A stretch of DNA of 64,000 nucleotides from Methylophilaceae bacterium (GCA_028823485.1 JAPKBG010000005.1:55177-119176), one strand, 5' to 3'; shown: positions 1 to 10,456, counted from the stretch's first letter. Notes: generated by a model from the letters alone, not told the origin. A program made the numbers and translations.

Positions 1-958
1 ACTTTCCATGCTCTTGAAATGGCATTAATGCCGTATAAGTACCTGATTTAAGTATTGATCGCGTAATCACACTACCAATTGAAATAGTAACATTTTCAGC
101 AATACTGAGGTGCCCTAATATGACTACTGCCCCCCCAATTTTACAGTGCTTTCCAACTACGGCACTGCCTGCGATACCCACACAAGCCGCAATCACGGTA
201 TGCGCGCCTATACGGCAATTGTGTGCAATCTGTACTAGGTTATCAATTTTCACGCCCTCTTCGATCACGGTATCATCAATCGCACCGCGATCGATTGTTG
301 TGTTGGCGCCGATATCCACATGGTCATGAATGATAGTGTTGCCTACTTGTGGTATTTTCACCCACTGTTTAACCTGCGTTTCATCAGTTTCTTCAGCATA
401 GCCAAACCCATCACTACCAATGACGGCCCCTGAAAAAATATGACAGTGCCGTCCGATTTCACAGCCATGTTTAATCGTTACATTCGCCTCTAGAATAGTA
501 GCGTCACCAACCGTTGTTTCTTTTTCGACAACACAACCAGCACCAATCACAACGTCATCGCCTAAGATAACGCCACGCTCAATAACCACATTCGCACCGA
601 TATGACAGCTTTCAGGCACCTTTACAGAATCATCAACACTCGCACTGGTATGTACACCCGCTAATTTTTCATCTGCTGGGTTCAACAATTGAGAAACCTT
701 TGCAAAGTAGGCATATGGGTTTTCTGTAATGATGGCAGGCAATGGTGTTAATGCCGCATGTTCGGATTTTAAGATAACGGCACTTGCATTGGTTGCATGA
801 AGCTGCGTGGTGTACTTGCTATCATTAAAAAAGCTAATAGCCCCATCGCTGGCAATAGCCAAAGAGCCAACATGAGAAACCGTTACATCAGCGCTTTCTT
901 GAGATAGGCGGCCGCCCAATTTATCGGTGATTTGTTTAAGAGATAGATAGTTGCGCAT
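1..958 (-). CDS. lpxD: UDP-3-O-acylglucosamine N-acyltransferase LpxD (partial, 3' end off window)
   Basis: LpxD adds the second acyl chain (from acyl-ACP) to UDP-3-O-acyl-glucosamine in lipid A synthesis in the cytoplasm. The frame is open from the ATG at 958 to the window edge (about 319 codons; the family is about 340), so only the C-terminal end is missing. Visible are the N-terminal uridine-binding region (start MRNYLSLKQ), many hexapeptide repeats of the left-handed beta helix, the LpxD motif IGSDGFGYA and the catalytic-His segment QIAHNCRIG. It lies 16 bp downstream of the skp/ompH gene on the same strand, the usual bamA-skp-lpxD order; fabZ and lpxA would be expected beyond the edge. 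Confidence 0.95.
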   Translation of the reverse strand, partial: MRNYLSLKQITDKLGGRLSQESADVTVSHVGSLAIASDGAISFFNDSKYTTQLHATNASAVILKSEHAALTPLPAIITENPYAYFAKVSQLLNPADEKLAGVHTSASVDDSVKVPESCHIGANVVIERGVILGDDVVIGAGCVVEKETTVGDATILEANVTIKHGCEIGRHCHIFSGAVIGSDGFGYAEETDETQVKQWVKIPQVGNTIIHDHVDIGANTTIDRGAIDDTVIEEGVKIDNLVQIAHNCRIGAHTVIAACVGIAGSAVVGKHCKIGGAVVILGHLSIAENVTISIGSVITRSILKSGTYTALMPFQEHGK

Positions 959-974
959 AGAAATTAAGCAGGTG

Positions 975-1490
975 CTACTTTCCGCTTAATAGCTTCAGCA
1001 CTTTCGCTGTCAGGTCAATTTTAGTGCTAGCATAAGCAACGCCACTATACATCACGAGGTCGTAACCGTCTGACTCTGAAACAGACTTTACCGCATCATT
1101 GATGCGGTCTTGCAACACAGCTAACTCTTCATTTTTGCGAATATTGATATCTTCACGCAACTCTCTTTGTTTGCGTTGGAATTCAATTTTAAGGTTAGTC
1201 GCTTGGCGCTGCTTGCTACGGCGCTCCACACTGCTCAAACCAGAGCCCTCTTTTTCCAAACTCTCCTCGACTCCCGAGATTTGTTTTTTCATTTTGTCAA
1301 GCTCTAGTGAGCGCGGACTAAATTCACGCTCGAGTTTCTTACCGCTTTCAGCTGTTTGAGGTGCCTCTTTCAACAGCCTATCAACCTGAACATAGCCGAT
1401 TTTGAGTGTCGCCGCACTGATATTAATTGACAGTGCCATCACACATGCAAAAAGTAGTGTTTTTAATAGTTTATGCAATTCCATCTCCAA
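975..1490 (-). CDS. skp: Periplasmic chaperone Skp/OmpH
   Basis: Skp holds unfolded outer-membrane proteins in the periplasm and delivers them to the BAM complex. The protein has a signal peptide (hydrophobic stretch ending NISAA), then the family opening KIGYVQVDRLL, a long charged coiled coil (about residues 45-125) and the C-terminal strand region. At about 171 residues it has normal length. The furthest start is a TTG at 1490; ATG at 1484, or TTG at 1478 with GGAG six bases upstream, is equally possible, and all keep the signal peptide. It sits between bamA and lpxD, its usual place, in the same transcription unit. Confidence 0.93.
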   Translation of the reverse strand: MEMELHKLLKTLLFACVMALSINISAATLKIGYVQVDRLLKEAPQTAESGKKLEREFSPRSLELDKMKKQISGVEESLEKEGSGLSSVERRSKQRQATNLKIEFQRKQRELREDINIRKNEELAVLQDRINDAVKSVSESDGYDLVMYSGVAYASTKIDLTAKVLKLLSGK

Positions 1491-1548
1491 GTTGGTATAC
1501 CAGCTTACACTTATATTCTACTATTAAAAACATGATATTTAATCTCTA

Positions 1549-3858
1549 CTAAAATTGCTGGCCAAACTGAAATTGTAAGGATTGTGTCTCATCACCCTCT
1601 TCATCATTTAATGGTTTAGCCAGTATTAGCTTCAAAGGGCCAAAAGGAGAGAACCAACTAAGTCCAACACCAGCACTATACCTCCACTCATCGAAGCTTT
1701 TCGATTGATCCTCACCATAAACAACACCGCCATCTAAGAATGCACTAATTCTAAACTGTGATGAATCTTTAATCAGTGGTACAGGTACAAACACCTCAGC
1801 ATTGCCGACGACACGCGTTGTTCCGCCAACTGAGAAATTATTACCAGTTGCTGGATCAATATCGCGAGGACCAAGCGTGCCGTTTTGAAAACCACGAACA
1901 GAGTTCACACCGCCTGCAAAAAAGTTTTTAAAGAAAGGATATTTTTTGTCGCCATAGCTATCTGCATAACCAAGCTCACCATTGAGCATAAAGACTGTAT
2001 TTTTGAATATGTCGTCCTTAAACAATGTATGTTGATATTGAAGCTTATAGTATTCCAAGTCCAAACCTGGCACACCAATTTCCGCAGTCAACCGTTGCAA
2101 CGTACCTCGGTTTGGAAACAGTAGGTTGTCACGTGAGTCATAGGTCCAGCCCGTTCTGACTTGCAGAGAGTTGGCGTCACACCCAGTCGTATTACCACAA
2201 AAATCTAAATACTGTTTAGGACTGTCTACTTCTAAATCAATACTGGTAATATCACCTGTCAAACCGAATGAAAAACTACTTTTTTCTGTTAATGGGACGC
2301 CAAAGCGAACCCCTAAACCATAAGAAGAGCTGCTATAAGTACCAATTTGGTCTGTTTGCTGTGTACCTGTATCAACATCTCGTCGATAAATGTCAAAACC
2401 TCGACTAATGCCATCTGGGGTAAAGTAAGGGTCCGTATAAGAAAGTGAATAAATGGTATTCACTTTACTCGTATTCAACTGCGCGTTGACACGATTTCCT
2501 GTACCCAAAAAGTTATCTTGATTAACAGTAAAGCCAAGTACAACACCATCATTACTAGATAAGCCAGCACCGAACTGAACGCTACCTGTTGATCTTTCAG
2601 CCACACTAACATTCAAATCAACCTGATCTGTACTACCCGGCACGGATGGCGTTTCAATACTCACATCGTCAAAAAATCGTGTTCGATCTAAGCGTTCTTT
2701 AGACCGCTTAATTGCATCACCCGAATACCAAGACGATTCTAGCTGGCGCATTTCCCTGCGCAATGCCTTGTCTTTTGTGTTGACATTACCTGTCAAATTG
2801 ATGCGACGTACGTAAACACGACGCCCCGGATCAACGAAGAATGTGAATGCTGCAGTTAGCGTTTTTTTATCAATATCAGGAACAGGGTTTACATTAGCAA
2901 AGGCGTAGCCTTCATTGCTCAACTCTTCACTAATGGCTTTACCAGTTTCTATAATCGTTTGGCGGTTAAACGTATCACCAGCTTTAAATTTAATCAATTT
3001 TTGCAGCTGTGCTTCTGGCACTTTCAATTCGCCAGCCAACTTAACATCACTGATGGTGTATTTTTCACCTTCTATAATATTGGTGGTAATAAAAATATCT
3101 TGCTTGTCTGGTGAAATAGCAACTTGTGTAGAGTCCACTGCGAACTCTAGGTAACCTTGGTTTAAGTAAAATGACTTTAAGGTTTCTAAATCAGCCGTTA
3201 GTTTTTGTTTCGAATATTGATCATCTTTATTCCACCAACTCATCCAATTAGGTGTTGTTAGCATGAACTCTGTACGCAGGTCTTCTAAGGTAAAGTCCTC
3301 ATTGCCGACAATATTGATGTCTCGGATTTTAGCAACTGTGCCCTCTTCAATTTCGAACCTAACCGCTACACGGTTGCGTTCCAATGGACTCACAACTGTT
3401 TTGACCGTTGCTCCATATTTACCTGTGGAAAGGTATTGTCGCTTAATCTCTTTCTCCGCCCTATCTAATTCAGACTTATCAAAAATCAAGCCTTCAGAGA
3501 TACCAACCTGCTTCAACCCCTCTATCATTTTGTCTGAAGGAAAGGATCGATTGCCGCTAAATTCTATCTTAGCAATGGCTGAGCGCTCTTGAACAGTAAC
3601 AAGGAGTATGTCGCCATCAGCTTCAATGCGTACATCTTTAAAGTAGCCCGTACCATATAATGCCTTAATCGCCCGTATCGCTTTCGCTTCATCCATAGTG
3701 TCGCCAACTTCAGCGGGCAAATAATTGAATATCGTACCTGGCTCGGTCCTCTGCAAGCCCTCTATACGAATATCTTTAATAACAAAAGGCTCTAACGCCA
3801 ATGCAGCTTGATGAAATAGTGCAAAAAATAATACGAGAAAAATATGCGATTTAAACAA
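1549..3858 (-). CDS. bamA: Outer-membrane protein assembly factor BamA
   Basis: BamA is the central barrel of the BAM machine that folds outer-membrane proteins. The sequence shows a signal peptide, five POTRA repeats (roughly residues 30-425; first one begins FVIKDIRIEGLQRTEPGTIF), a 16-strand barrel with the loop-6 motif VRGFQNG and a C-terminal Phe (FQFGQQF). An ATG lies at 3891, but it overlaps rseP by 29 bp and adds 11 residues before the signal peptide. The TTG at 3858 has AGGA seven bases upstream, lies 4 bp past the rseP stop and gives a standard signal peptide, so I prefer it. About 769 residues, normal length. Confidence 0.96.
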   Translation of the reverse strand: MFKSHIFLVLFFALFHQAALALEPFVIKDIRIEGLQRTEPGTIFNYLPAEVGDTMDEAKAIRAIKALYGTGYFKDVRIEADGDILLVTVQERSAIAKIEFSGNRSFPSDKMIEGLKQVGISEGLIFDKSELDRAEKEIKRQYLSTGKYGATVKTVVSPLERNRVAVRFEIEEGTVAKIRDINIVGNEDFTLEDLRTEFMLTTPNWMSWWNKDDQYSKQKLTADLETLKSFYLNQGYLEFAVDSTQVAISPDKQDIFITTNIIEGEKYTISDVKLAGELKVPEAQLQKLIKFKAGDTFNRQTIIETGKAISEELSNEGYAFANVNPVPDIDKKTLTAAFTFFVDPGRRVYVRRINLTGNVNTKDKALRREMRQLESSWYSGDAIKRSKERLDRTRFFDDVSIETPSVPGSTDQVDLNVSVAERSTGSVQFGAGLSSNDGVVLGFTVNQDNFLGTGNRVNAQLNTSKVNTIYSLSYTDPYFTPDGISRGFDIYRRDVDTGTQQTDQIGTYSSSSYGLGVRFGVPLTEKSSFSFGLTGDITSIDLEVDSPKQYLDFCGNTTGCDANSLQVRTGWTYDSRDNLLFPNRGTLQRLTAEIGVPGLDLEYYKLQYQHTLFKDDIFKNTVFMLNGELGYADSYGDKKYPFFKNFFAGGVNSVRGFQNGTLGPRDIDPATGNNFSVGGTTRVVGNAEVFVPVPLIKDSSQFRISAFLDGGVVYGEDQSKSFDEWRYSAGVGLSWFSPFGPLKLILAKPLNDEEGDETQSLQFQFGQQF

Positions 3859-3862
3859 ATGG

Positions 3863-5239
3863 TTATCCTGTAACGATGCGATTAATGTCATTGAAAATTG
3901 CTAAAATCATCAGCAAACCGAGTAATCCAAATCCAATTTTCTGCCCCAATATCACTGTTTGCTCGGCCACGGTAGAACCTTTAATAATTTCTGCCATATA
4001 ATACATTAAATGGCCCCCATCTAAAACAGGAATTGGCAAAAGATTCAGTATACCTATACTAATGCTTACAAGCGCAAGAAAGCTTAAAAAAGGCTTCAGC
4101 CCTAACCCTGCACTCTCTCCAGCGTAGCTTGCAATCGTCACTGGGCCACTAATGCCCCGCCATGAAGTTTTTCCCGTTACCATATACCACATCATTTTCA
4201 AACTAAAAGTAGACGTTTTCCACGTTTTTTCAATCGCCATTCTCAAACTTTCAACACCTGAATAATGTTGTTTAACGAAAATGGCACCTAGCTGTGCTTT
4301 ATCTATTTTTACAGCAGCCCCTATTATGCCAACTTCAAGCTTATTTTCCTCCACTGGCCTTGGTGTCACGGTTATTTTAACCATTTCTTGATTACGTGCG
4401 ATGGTAAACTTCAATGCTTTACTTGGACTTGCTTTAACCACATTAACAACATCATTCCAAGTCTCTATTTGTAGCCCATCAATATCCACTATGGTATCTT
4501 CCGCTTGCAAACCAGCTTTTTCCGCAGCACTATTCGGCAATACTTGTGACAAAACTGGCAACACATCTGGTCTAAAAACAGCTAAGCCAATTTTTTGAAG
4601 AATGTCACCTTCTGTATCTTGCCCCAACCCTGCTAAATCAAGCTTATGCAGATGCAATTCATTGCTTTCTGCTGTTGCTTTAATAGAGACGATTTCGTTC
4701 TCTAACGCTGCTTCAAATAAAATAAAACTCGCTTCTGACCAAGTCTTGATTTCTTTTTCATTAATCGTCGAAACCACCTCACCCGCCGTCATATTAGCTT
4801 GTGCTGCAATACTATTAGGCTCAACTTGACCTATCATTGGCCGCATACCTGTCACACCTTGCATGAATAAAAACCAATAAATTAAAATGGCCAGTAGTAA
4901 ATTAGCAACGGGTCCTGCCAGTACAATCGCAATACGCTTATAAACAGATTGACGGTTAAAAGCACGCGCTAAGTCTGTTTCAGAATAATGTATTTCATCA
5001 GCTTCATCAGCGTTCAACTCACGCTCATCTAGCATCTTAACGTACCCGCCGAGAGGAATGGCCGCTAATACAAACTCCGTTTGATCAGCACCAAAATTTT
5101 TACGGCATAAAGGCTTCCCAAAACCAATGGAAAAGCGCAGCACTTTGACGCCACACCATCGCGCAACTTGAAAGTGACCGTATTCATGAATCGTCACGAT
5201 AATGCCAATGGTGACAATAAATGCAAATAAAGTTAACAA
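3863..5239 (-). CDS. rseP: Site-2 (intramembrane) zinc metalloprotease RseP
   Basis: RseP cleaves anti-sigma factor RseA inside the membrane in the sigma-E envelope stress response and clears signal-peptide remnants. The zinc site HEYGH is at residues 18-22 in the first membrane helix and the second motif, PIPVLDGG, ends near residue 409; two PDZ domains lie between. Four membrane segments and 458 residues fit the family. It overlaps dxr by 7 bp upstream and almost touches bamA downstream, an order shared by most proteobacteria and suggesting translational coupling. Confidence 0.96.
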   Translation of the reverse strand: MLTLFAFIVTIGIIVTIHEYGHFQVARWCGVKVLRFSIGFGKPLCRKNFGADQTEFVLAAIPLGGYVKMLDERELNADEADEIHYSETDLARAFNRQSVYKRIAIVLAGPVANLLLAILIYWFLFMQGVTGMRPMIGQVEPNSIAAQANMTAGEVVSTINEKEIKTWSEASFILFEAALENEIVSIKATAESNELHLHKLDLAGLGQDTEGDILQKIGLAVFRPDVLPVLSQVLPNSAAEKAGLQAEDTIVDIDGLQIETWNDVVNVVKASPSKALKFTIARNQEMVKITVTPRPVEENKLEVGIIGAAVKIDKAQLGAIFVKQHYSGVESLRMAIEKTWKTSTFSLKMMWYMVTGKTSWRGISGPVTIASYAGESAGLGLKPFLSFLALVSISIGILNLLPIPVLDGGHLMYYMAEIIKGSTVAEQTVILGQKIGFGLLGLLMILAIFNDINRIVTG

Positions 5240-6441
5240 AGGATGTCCTTAGATTTTATAGTAGTAGACTGAGTAGCTATCCAGTCATTGGCATGCTGCC
5301 TTGCCAATAGATCCACTTCGTTCAAATGTTCAATGGACGCTACCGCTTCAATCGTCGAACGATTTAAGGTCGCCGCAATCAAATCTGATATACCTTTGAA
5401 ACCAATTCGTTCCTTTAAAAATGCATCAACGGCCACTTCATTCGCTGCATTGAGGATGGTTGATGCGGTACCTCCAGCATCAAGTGCATCGTAAGCCAAC
5501 TGCAGACATGGAAAACGCTTTGTATCTGGCGCGTCAAACTCCAATTGGTTAATAGTCAAGAAATCCAAAGAGCTGACACCCGACTCTATGCGTTCAGGGT
5601 GACTTAAGCCATAGGCAATAGGCGTACGCATGTCAGGGTTTCCCATCTGCGCGAGAACACTACCATCCACATATTCCACCATGGAATGAATAATGCTTTG
5701 CGGATGAACAACCACATCAATCTGACTAGGTTTAGCATTAAAGAGCCAGTGCGCCTCGATTACTTCCAAGCCTTTATTCATCAAAGAGGCTGAGTCAATC
5801 GTTATTTTGGCACCCATCACCCAGTTAGGATGCTTAAGTGCCATAGCTGGTGTTGCTTGTTCTATTTCAGCTTGCGTATGCTGTCTAAAGGGACCACCTG
5901 AGGCCGTTAAAATGATTTTACGCACACCGCCATCTGCTAATTCTTTTAACCCTTGAGGAGGCATGACCTGGAAGATGGCATTGTGCTCACTATCAATCGG
6001 TAGCAGAGTAGCTCCACCCTGCTTAACCGCATCGATAAACAAACTGCCGGCCATCACCAAGGTTTCTTTATTTGCAAGTAAAATACGCTTACCAGCCCTT
6101 GCAGCAGCCATTGCGGGCTTCAAGCCCGCCGCGCCAACAATCGCCGCCATGATGGTGTCTACCTCAGCATCACTAGATACTTGCTCTAAATACGACATAC
6201 CAGATAGCGCAATCGTTTTGCTATTATGTTTAGCCAGCTCATCAAACAATATGGCAGCAGCAGCCGCATCTAACAATACAGCGTACTTTGGCTTAAAGTC
6301 TAGACATTGCTTCAGCAGCACACTGACATTGGTATTAGCTGTCAATGCAAATACTTGGTAACGTTGTGGGTGACGTGCAATCACATCCAAGGTTTGTGCA
6401 CCGATAGTGCCTGTGCTGCCTAAAATAGTAACGTTTTGCAA
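5233..6441 (-). CDS. dxr: 1-deoxy-D-xylulose 5-phosphate reductoisomerase
   Basis: Dxr converts DXP to 2-C-methyl-erythritol 4-phosphate with NADPH, the committed step of the MEP isoprenoid pathway. The NADPH-binding motif GSTGTIG is at residues 8-14; ANKETLV and the metal-binding DSEHNAIFQ follow, and the substrate loop with SASLMNKGLEVIEAHWLF is intact. 402 residues is normal. It is coupled to rseP by overlap and follows cdsA with no gap. Its product pathway feeds the squalene genes hpnCDE and uppS in this same window. Confidence 0.96.
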   Translation of the reverse strand: MQNVTILGSTGTIGAQTLDVIARHPQRYQVFALTANTNVSVLLKQCLDFKPKYAVLLDAAAAAILFDELAKHNSKTIALSGMSYLEQVSSDAEVDTIMAAIVGAAGLKPAMAAARAGKRILLANKETLVMAGSLFIDAVKQGGATLLPIDSEHNAIFQVMPPQGLKELADGGVRKIILTASGGPFRQHTQAEIEQATPAMALKHPNWVMGAKITIDSASLMNKGLEVIEAHWLFNAKPSQIDVVVHPQSIIHSMVEYVDGSVLAQMGNPDMRTPIAYGLSHPERIESGVSSLDFLTINQLEFDAPDTKRFPCLQLAYDALDAGGTASTILNAANEVAVDAFLKERIGFKGISDLIAATLNRSTIEAVASIEHLNEVDLLARQHANDWIATQSTTIKSKDILC

Positions 6442-7263
6442 TTAACTAACCGCCTGAAAGTAGTAAAACAGATAAATCATGAGCACCGCGATCGGTAAGC
6501 TTAGCAACAAGCCATCAATGCGGTCTAAAATACCGCCGTGTCCAGGCAATAAAGTACCACTATCTTTTTTTCCAAATTGTCTTTTGATTAAAGACTCAAA
6601 CAAATCACCTACTACCCCTGATCCGGCAACAAGCCATAGCAATGGAAAAACCGCTAATGATGTAACGCGTCCGCTTATCATTAATACAAAACCCAAAACA
6701 GTCACTGCTAAAAAGGCCCCTAATACGCCCTCCCAGGTTTTTCCTGGACTAATATTAGGTGCGAGCTTATGTTTCCCAAATTTTTTACCTGCAAAGTAAG
6801 CAGTACTATCCGCTAGCCATATCGTTGCCAACAAAGTCAATAGTAGCCATGGGTCAGCGCCTTTAGCAAAAATAAGCGCTAGCCATAATGGTGCTATCAG
6901 TAAAAATCCAATGAGCATTAGTAGTACTTTATTTTCAACTACAACACACTTTTTCATCAAGAGCGGGACAACTAAAAACCAAAAAAAAGCACTACCCACA
7001 AAAACGATAAGTGACAGACTCATCAACCAATGAAAACCAAGTGTTGATATTGCCATTAATAATGCAATACCTAAAGCAGCATAAACCAGCGCGTAACCAA
7101 TTGATACTAGTTGGGATAAGTTAACTAACTTCGCCCATTCATAAACAGCTAGAATAGAGACAACTAGCGTCATGGCCGCCCAAGTGAAGCTTGAAGCCAT
7201 AAACATTGCTGGCAACAATGCGGCAATCAGTAATGTGGCGGTAATAATGCGTGTTTTAAGCAT
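6442..7263 (-). CDS. cdsA: Phosphatidate cytidylyltransferase
   Basis: CdsA makes CDP-diacylglycerol from phosphatidate and CTP, the branch point to all phospholipids, in the inner membrane. The protein (273 residues) is very hydrophobic with about eight membrane segments and carries the family signature near the C-terminus: SLIKRQFGKKDSGTLLPGHG followed by GGILDRIDG. It sits directly between uppS (9 bp upstream) and dxr, in the normal frr-uppS-cdsA-dxr order. The ATG at 7263 gives an N-terminus that starts at the first membrane helix, as in relatives. Confidence 0.95.
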   Translation of the reverse strand: MLKTRIITATLLIAALLPAMFMASSFTWAAMTLVVSILAVYEWAKLVNLSQLVSIGYALVYAALGIALLMAISTLGFHWLMSLSLIVFVGSAFFWFLVVPLLMKKCVVVENKVLLMLIGFLLIAPLWLALIFAKGADPWLLLTLLATIWLADSTAYFAGKKFGKHKLAPNISPGKTWEGVLGAFLAVTVLGFVLMISGRVTSLAVFPLLWLVAGSGVVGDLFESLIKRQFGKKDSGTLLPGHGGILDRIDGLLLSLPIAVLMIYLFYYFQAVS

Positions 7264-7272
7264 AAAATAAGG

Positions 7273-8058
7273 TCAACCAGGACTAGTCACTTGTTCGCTA
7301 GTACGCCCAAACCGACGCTCCCTTTGTTTATAGGATGCAATGGCTTTGTCAAAACAGGTTTGATCAAAGTCTGGCCACAAAGTATCCGTAAAATAGAATT
7401 CGGCATAAGCTAACTGCCACAATAGAAAGTTGCTAATACGTTTTTCCCCGCCTGTTCGAACAAAGCAATCAGGCTCTGGCGCGTAATGCATAGAGAGAAA
7501 AGGGGTTAAATCATCCTCTTCAAAGCCATCAGCCTTTTCAGGAAGCGCTTGAATCATTTGATTAGTTGCCTGCAGGATATCCCACCGGCCACCGTAATTA
7601 GCTGCAATCGTTAGTGTGAGGCCCGTATTGTTTTCAGTTAGTTGTTCTGAGGACTCAATTTGTTGTACTAATTCCGGACTGAAACGCGAACGGTCGCCAA
7701 TAAGCACCAGTCGAATGTTATTTTCATTCAACTTCACCACTTCACGCTTCAATGCTGCCATAAAAAGCCCCATTAAAAAAGAGATTTCTTCAGTTGGTCG
7801 TCTCCAGTTTTCACTACTAAATGCAAATAGTGTGAGGTATTTAATATCAAGCTGTGCGCATTGCTTAACCACATCACGCACCACTTCAACGCCCCGTTTA
7901 TGTCCTGCAATGCGCGGCAAAAAGCGTTTTCGCGCCCAACGTCCATTGCCATCCATAATGATCGCAATATGGTTCGGCAGCTCTCCTACCGTCGGTATTT
8001 TTTTGGTCGAGCTAGAGAAAAGGCCTTTAGAAAAAAGAAGATTTGTTGATTTAACCAA
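7273..8058 (-). CDS. uppS: Undecaprenyl diphosphate synthase (cis-prenyltransferase)
   Basis: UppS extends farnesyl diphosphate with eight isopentenyl units to make the C55 carrier for peptidoglycan and O-antigen. The catalytic motif MDGNGRWAR starts near residue 35 (Asp36 binds Mg-diphosphate); also present are FAFSSENWRRP and RTGGEKRISNFLLWQLAYAE. There is a start at TTG 8058 with AGGG about six bases upstream. The N-terminus is about 15 residues longer than in E. coli, so an internal start cannot be excluded. The gene lies 11 bp after frr. Confidence 0.95.
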   Translation of the reverse strand: MVKSTNLLFSKGLFSSSTKKIPTVGELPNHIAIIMDGNGRWARKRFLPRIAGHKRGVEVVRDVVKQCAQLDIKYLTLFAFSSENWRRPTEEISFLMGLFMAALKREVVKLNENNIRLVLIGDRSRFSPELVQQIESSEQLTENNTGLTLTIAANYGGRWDILQATNQMIQALPEKADGFEEDDLTPFLSMHYAPEPDCFVRTGGEKRISNFLLWQLAYAEFYFTDTLWPDFDQTCFDKAIASYKQRERRFGRTSEQVTSPG

Positions 8059-8069
8059 AATAAACCCTG

Positions 8070-8627
8070 TTAAACAGACATCAAATCGGCTTCTTTAGCC
8101 TGTAATAAAGCATCAATGTCTGTTACCGCCTTATCAGTTAATTTTTGCACAACATCTTGTGCGCGACGCTCATCATCTTCACTAATTTCTTTATCTTTTA
8201 TCAGCTTTTTAAGCGAGTCATTGGCATCACGTCTAATATTACGGATCGCAACTTTTGCACCCTCACCTTCGGTGCGAACGATTTTTGTCAGATCACGACG
8301 TCGCTCTTCAGTCAACATCGGCATTGGCACTCTAATGAGGTTGCCATTTGTTGCTGGATTCAAACCTAAATCACAATCACGAATGGCTTTTTCTACGACA
8401 GAAACCATATCCTTTTCAAATGGCTGCACATTAATCGTATGCATATCACCCAAGGTCACATTGGCCACTTCATTGACAGCGACAGGAGAACCATAATATT
8501 CAACCATCACATGATCTAGCAAGCCAATATGTGCACGTCCTGTGCGGACTTTTTTCAAGTCCAACTTTAATGCTTCAAGTGACTTATGCATTTTCTCTTC
8601 GGCTGTTTTTTTTACGTCGTCCAACAT
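8070..8627 (-). CDS. frr: Ribosome recycling factor
   Basis: RRF, with EF-G, splits the post-termination ribosome. The sequence is the two-domain family in full, with [20 protein letters not shown] near the N-terminus and [11 protein letters not shown] in the middle. I place the start at the ATG at 8627 ([13 protein letters not shown], 185 residues, the family length) because GGAG lies 6-7 bases upstream; the longer form from 8651 would add eight residues that relatives lack. It stands between pyrH and uppS. Confidence 0.96.
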   Translation of the reverse strand: MLDDVKKTAEEKMHKSLEALKLDLKKVRTGRAHIGLLDHVMVEYYGSPVAVNEVANVTLGDMHTINVQPFEKDMVSVVEKAIRDCDLGLNPATNGNLIRVPMPMLTEERRRDLTKIVRTEGEGAKVAIRNIRRDANDSLKKLIKDKEISEDDERRAQDVVQKLTDKAVTDIDALLQAKEADLMSV

Positions 8628-8666
8628 TTGCTTCTCCAACTTATCATTCAATTATTATGTGGCTTT

Positions 8667-9389
8667 TTACACTTTATTAACTACTAGCGTACCTTCATTC
8701 TCACCCATGACCACACGCATCAAAGCACCTTCTTTAAAAATACTAAACACACAGATAGGCAAGCTCTGGTCGCGGCATAGAGTTAATGCTGTTGCATCCA
8801 TCACTTTTAAATTTTTATTAATCGCTTCGTCAAACGTGACTGTTTCATAACGAGTCGCATCTGGGGTTTTTTTTGGGTCTGCAGTATAAATACCATCTAC
8901 TTTAGTGGCCTTCAATACGATTTCAGCATCAATTTCCATTCCGCGTAACGCTGCTGCCGTGTCTGTTGTAAAGAACGGGTTGCCCGTTCCCGCACCAAAA
9001 ATCACGACACGACCTTCTTCTAGGTAACGAATGGCCTTGCCGCGAATATAAGGTTCAGCCACTTGCTCAAGCTTCAATGCTGATTGCACTCTAGCGACCA
9101 GCCCAATGCTACGCATCGCATCTGACAATGCCATGGCATTCATCACCGTTGCCAACATACCCATGTAATCAGCTGTGGCTCTGTCCATTCCTTCTGCTGC
9201 GGGTGCTACACCACGGAAGATGTTGCCACCTCCAATGACAACCGCAACCTCGACACCTAAATCAACCACTTCTTTGATCTGTACCACGATATTGTCAATG
9301 GTCGCGCGGTTAATGCCATAAGCATCACCTCCCATCAATGCTTCACCTGAAAGCTTAATTAATATGCGTTTATATGCTGCTTTTTCCAT
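8667..9389 (-). CDS. pyrH: Uridylate kinase (UMP kinase)
   Basis: PyrH phosphorylates UMP to UDP with ATP and is a hexameric amino-acid-kinase-fold enzyme. It shows KLSGEALMG at the N-terminus, the phosphate loop [11 protein letters not shown], and [15 protein letters not shown] typical of bacterial UMP kinases. The length (240) is normal. It is separated from the upstream tsf by about 190 bp with a clear terminator, so it probably has its own promoter in that gap, and it heads the run pyrH-frr-uppS-cdsA-dxr-rseP-bamA-skp-lpxD. Confidence 0.96.
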   Translation of the reverse strand: MEKAAYKRILIKLSGEALMGGDAYGINRATIDNIVVQIKEVVDLGVEVAVVIGGGNIFRGVAPAAEGMDRATADYMGMLATVMNAMALSDAMRSIGLVARVQSALKLEQVAEPYIRGKAIRYLEEGRVVIFGAGTGNPFFTTDTAAALRGMEIDAEIVLKATKVDGIYTADPKKTPDATRYETVTFDEAINKNLKVMDATALTLCRDQSLPICVFSIFKEGALMRVVMGENEGTLVVNKV

Positions 9390-9488
9390 TTCATTCCTTG
9401 TTTTACGACTTCTGACATTTAATCACAAATGACCTTAAGCTACAAAGAATACTAGGAAAATTAAAGAGTACTAGGCCAAATTTTGGAC

Positions 9489-9523
9489 AAAAAATAGCAC
9501 AACCCAATTTCGTAGGATTGTGC
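9489..9523 (-). terminator. Rho-independent terminator after tsf
   Basis: A stem GCACAA/TTGTGC (9497-9502 with 9518-9523) is extended by two more G-C pairs after one mismatch and closes a nine-base loop. On the minus strand it is followed by six T (complement of 9489-9494). A T run also follows it on the plus side, so it could work both ways. It lies between tsf and pyrH. Confidence 0.8.
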
Positions 9524-9577
9524 CATTTTTTTGTGCTGCTTTCGTATTAAGCTGCTAAATTAAAGCAGCCTGCGTAC

Positions 9578-10456
9578 TTAAACTGCCGCTGCCGCTGCAG
9601 CGACTTCAGCTGCATAATCAACTACTTCTTTCTCAATACCTTCACCAACTGTGAACATAGTAAATGAAGCGATTGAAGCATCTTTAGATTTCAATAACTC
9701 TGTAATTGTCATTTTGTCATTTTTAACAAATATTTGATTCAACAAAGTCACTTCTTTTAAGAATTTCCTCACTGTACCATCAGCAATTTTTTCTAACATT
9801 ACTTCAGGCTTGCCCGCTTCTGTAGCTTTTTCGATCGCAACGCGTCGTTCAGCTTCTATCAATGCAGCATCAATACCGTCTTCACTCAATGCTTTTGGTT
9901 TCGCTGCAGCAATGTGCATCGCAATGTCTTTACCTAGCTCGTCGTCACCCCCAACAACATCAACGATCACGCCGATTTTGTTACCATGAATATAGCTAGC
10001 CACTTTACCTTCAGCCGCAATACGTACAAAGCGACGAGGAGTGATGTTCTCACCAATCTTACCTGCAAGTTGCGCACGCGTTTCTTCAACTGTCGCGCCT
10101 TGCATTGGCAATGCAGCCAGTGCATCGATATCAGCAGGGTCACCTGCGTTAACAATAGCAGCTAACTCACCAACGTAAGCAAGAAAATCTTCATTTTTTG
10201 CGCAGAAGTCTGTTTCAGAGTTAACTTCGATCAATGTTGCTGTTTTGCTATCCGCTGTTAAGCTAATGCCAACAACACCTTCAGCAGCCACTCGGCCTGA
10301 TGATTTGCTTGCTTTGTTACCAAAACGAACGCGAAGAATTTCTTCTGCGCGGTCCATATTTGCTTCAGCTTCTGTTAATGCTTTCTTACAATCCATCATT
10401 GGTGCGTCTGTACGCGCACGTAATTCTTTTACCATGCTCGCTGTAATTGTAGCCAT
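9578..10456 (-). CDS. tsf: Elongation factor Ts
   Basis: EF-Ts is the nucleotide-exchange factor of EF-Tu. The N-terminal UBA-like domain with the hallmark [13 protein letters not shown] and the core [13 protein letters not shown] (the EF-Tu contact) are present, and the 292-residue length is normal. It follows rpsB after 117 bp that hold a hairpin; in most bacteria rpsB-tsf are cotranscribed with partial termination between them. The C-terminal tail is alanine-rich. Confidence 0.97.
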   Translation of the reverse strand: MATITASMVKELRARTDAPMMDCKKALTEAEANMDRAEEILRVRFGNKASKSSGRVAAEGVVGISLTADSKTATLIEVNSETDFCAKNEDFLAYVGELAAIVNAGDPADIDALAALPMQGATVEETRAQLAGKIGENITPRRFVRIAAEGKVASYIHGNKIGVIVDVVGGDDELGKDIAMHIAAAKPKALSEDGIDAALIEAERRVAIEKATEAGKPEVMLEKIADGTVRKFLKEVTLLNQIFVKNDKMTITELLKSKDASIASFTMFTVGEGIEKEVVDYAAEVAAAAAAV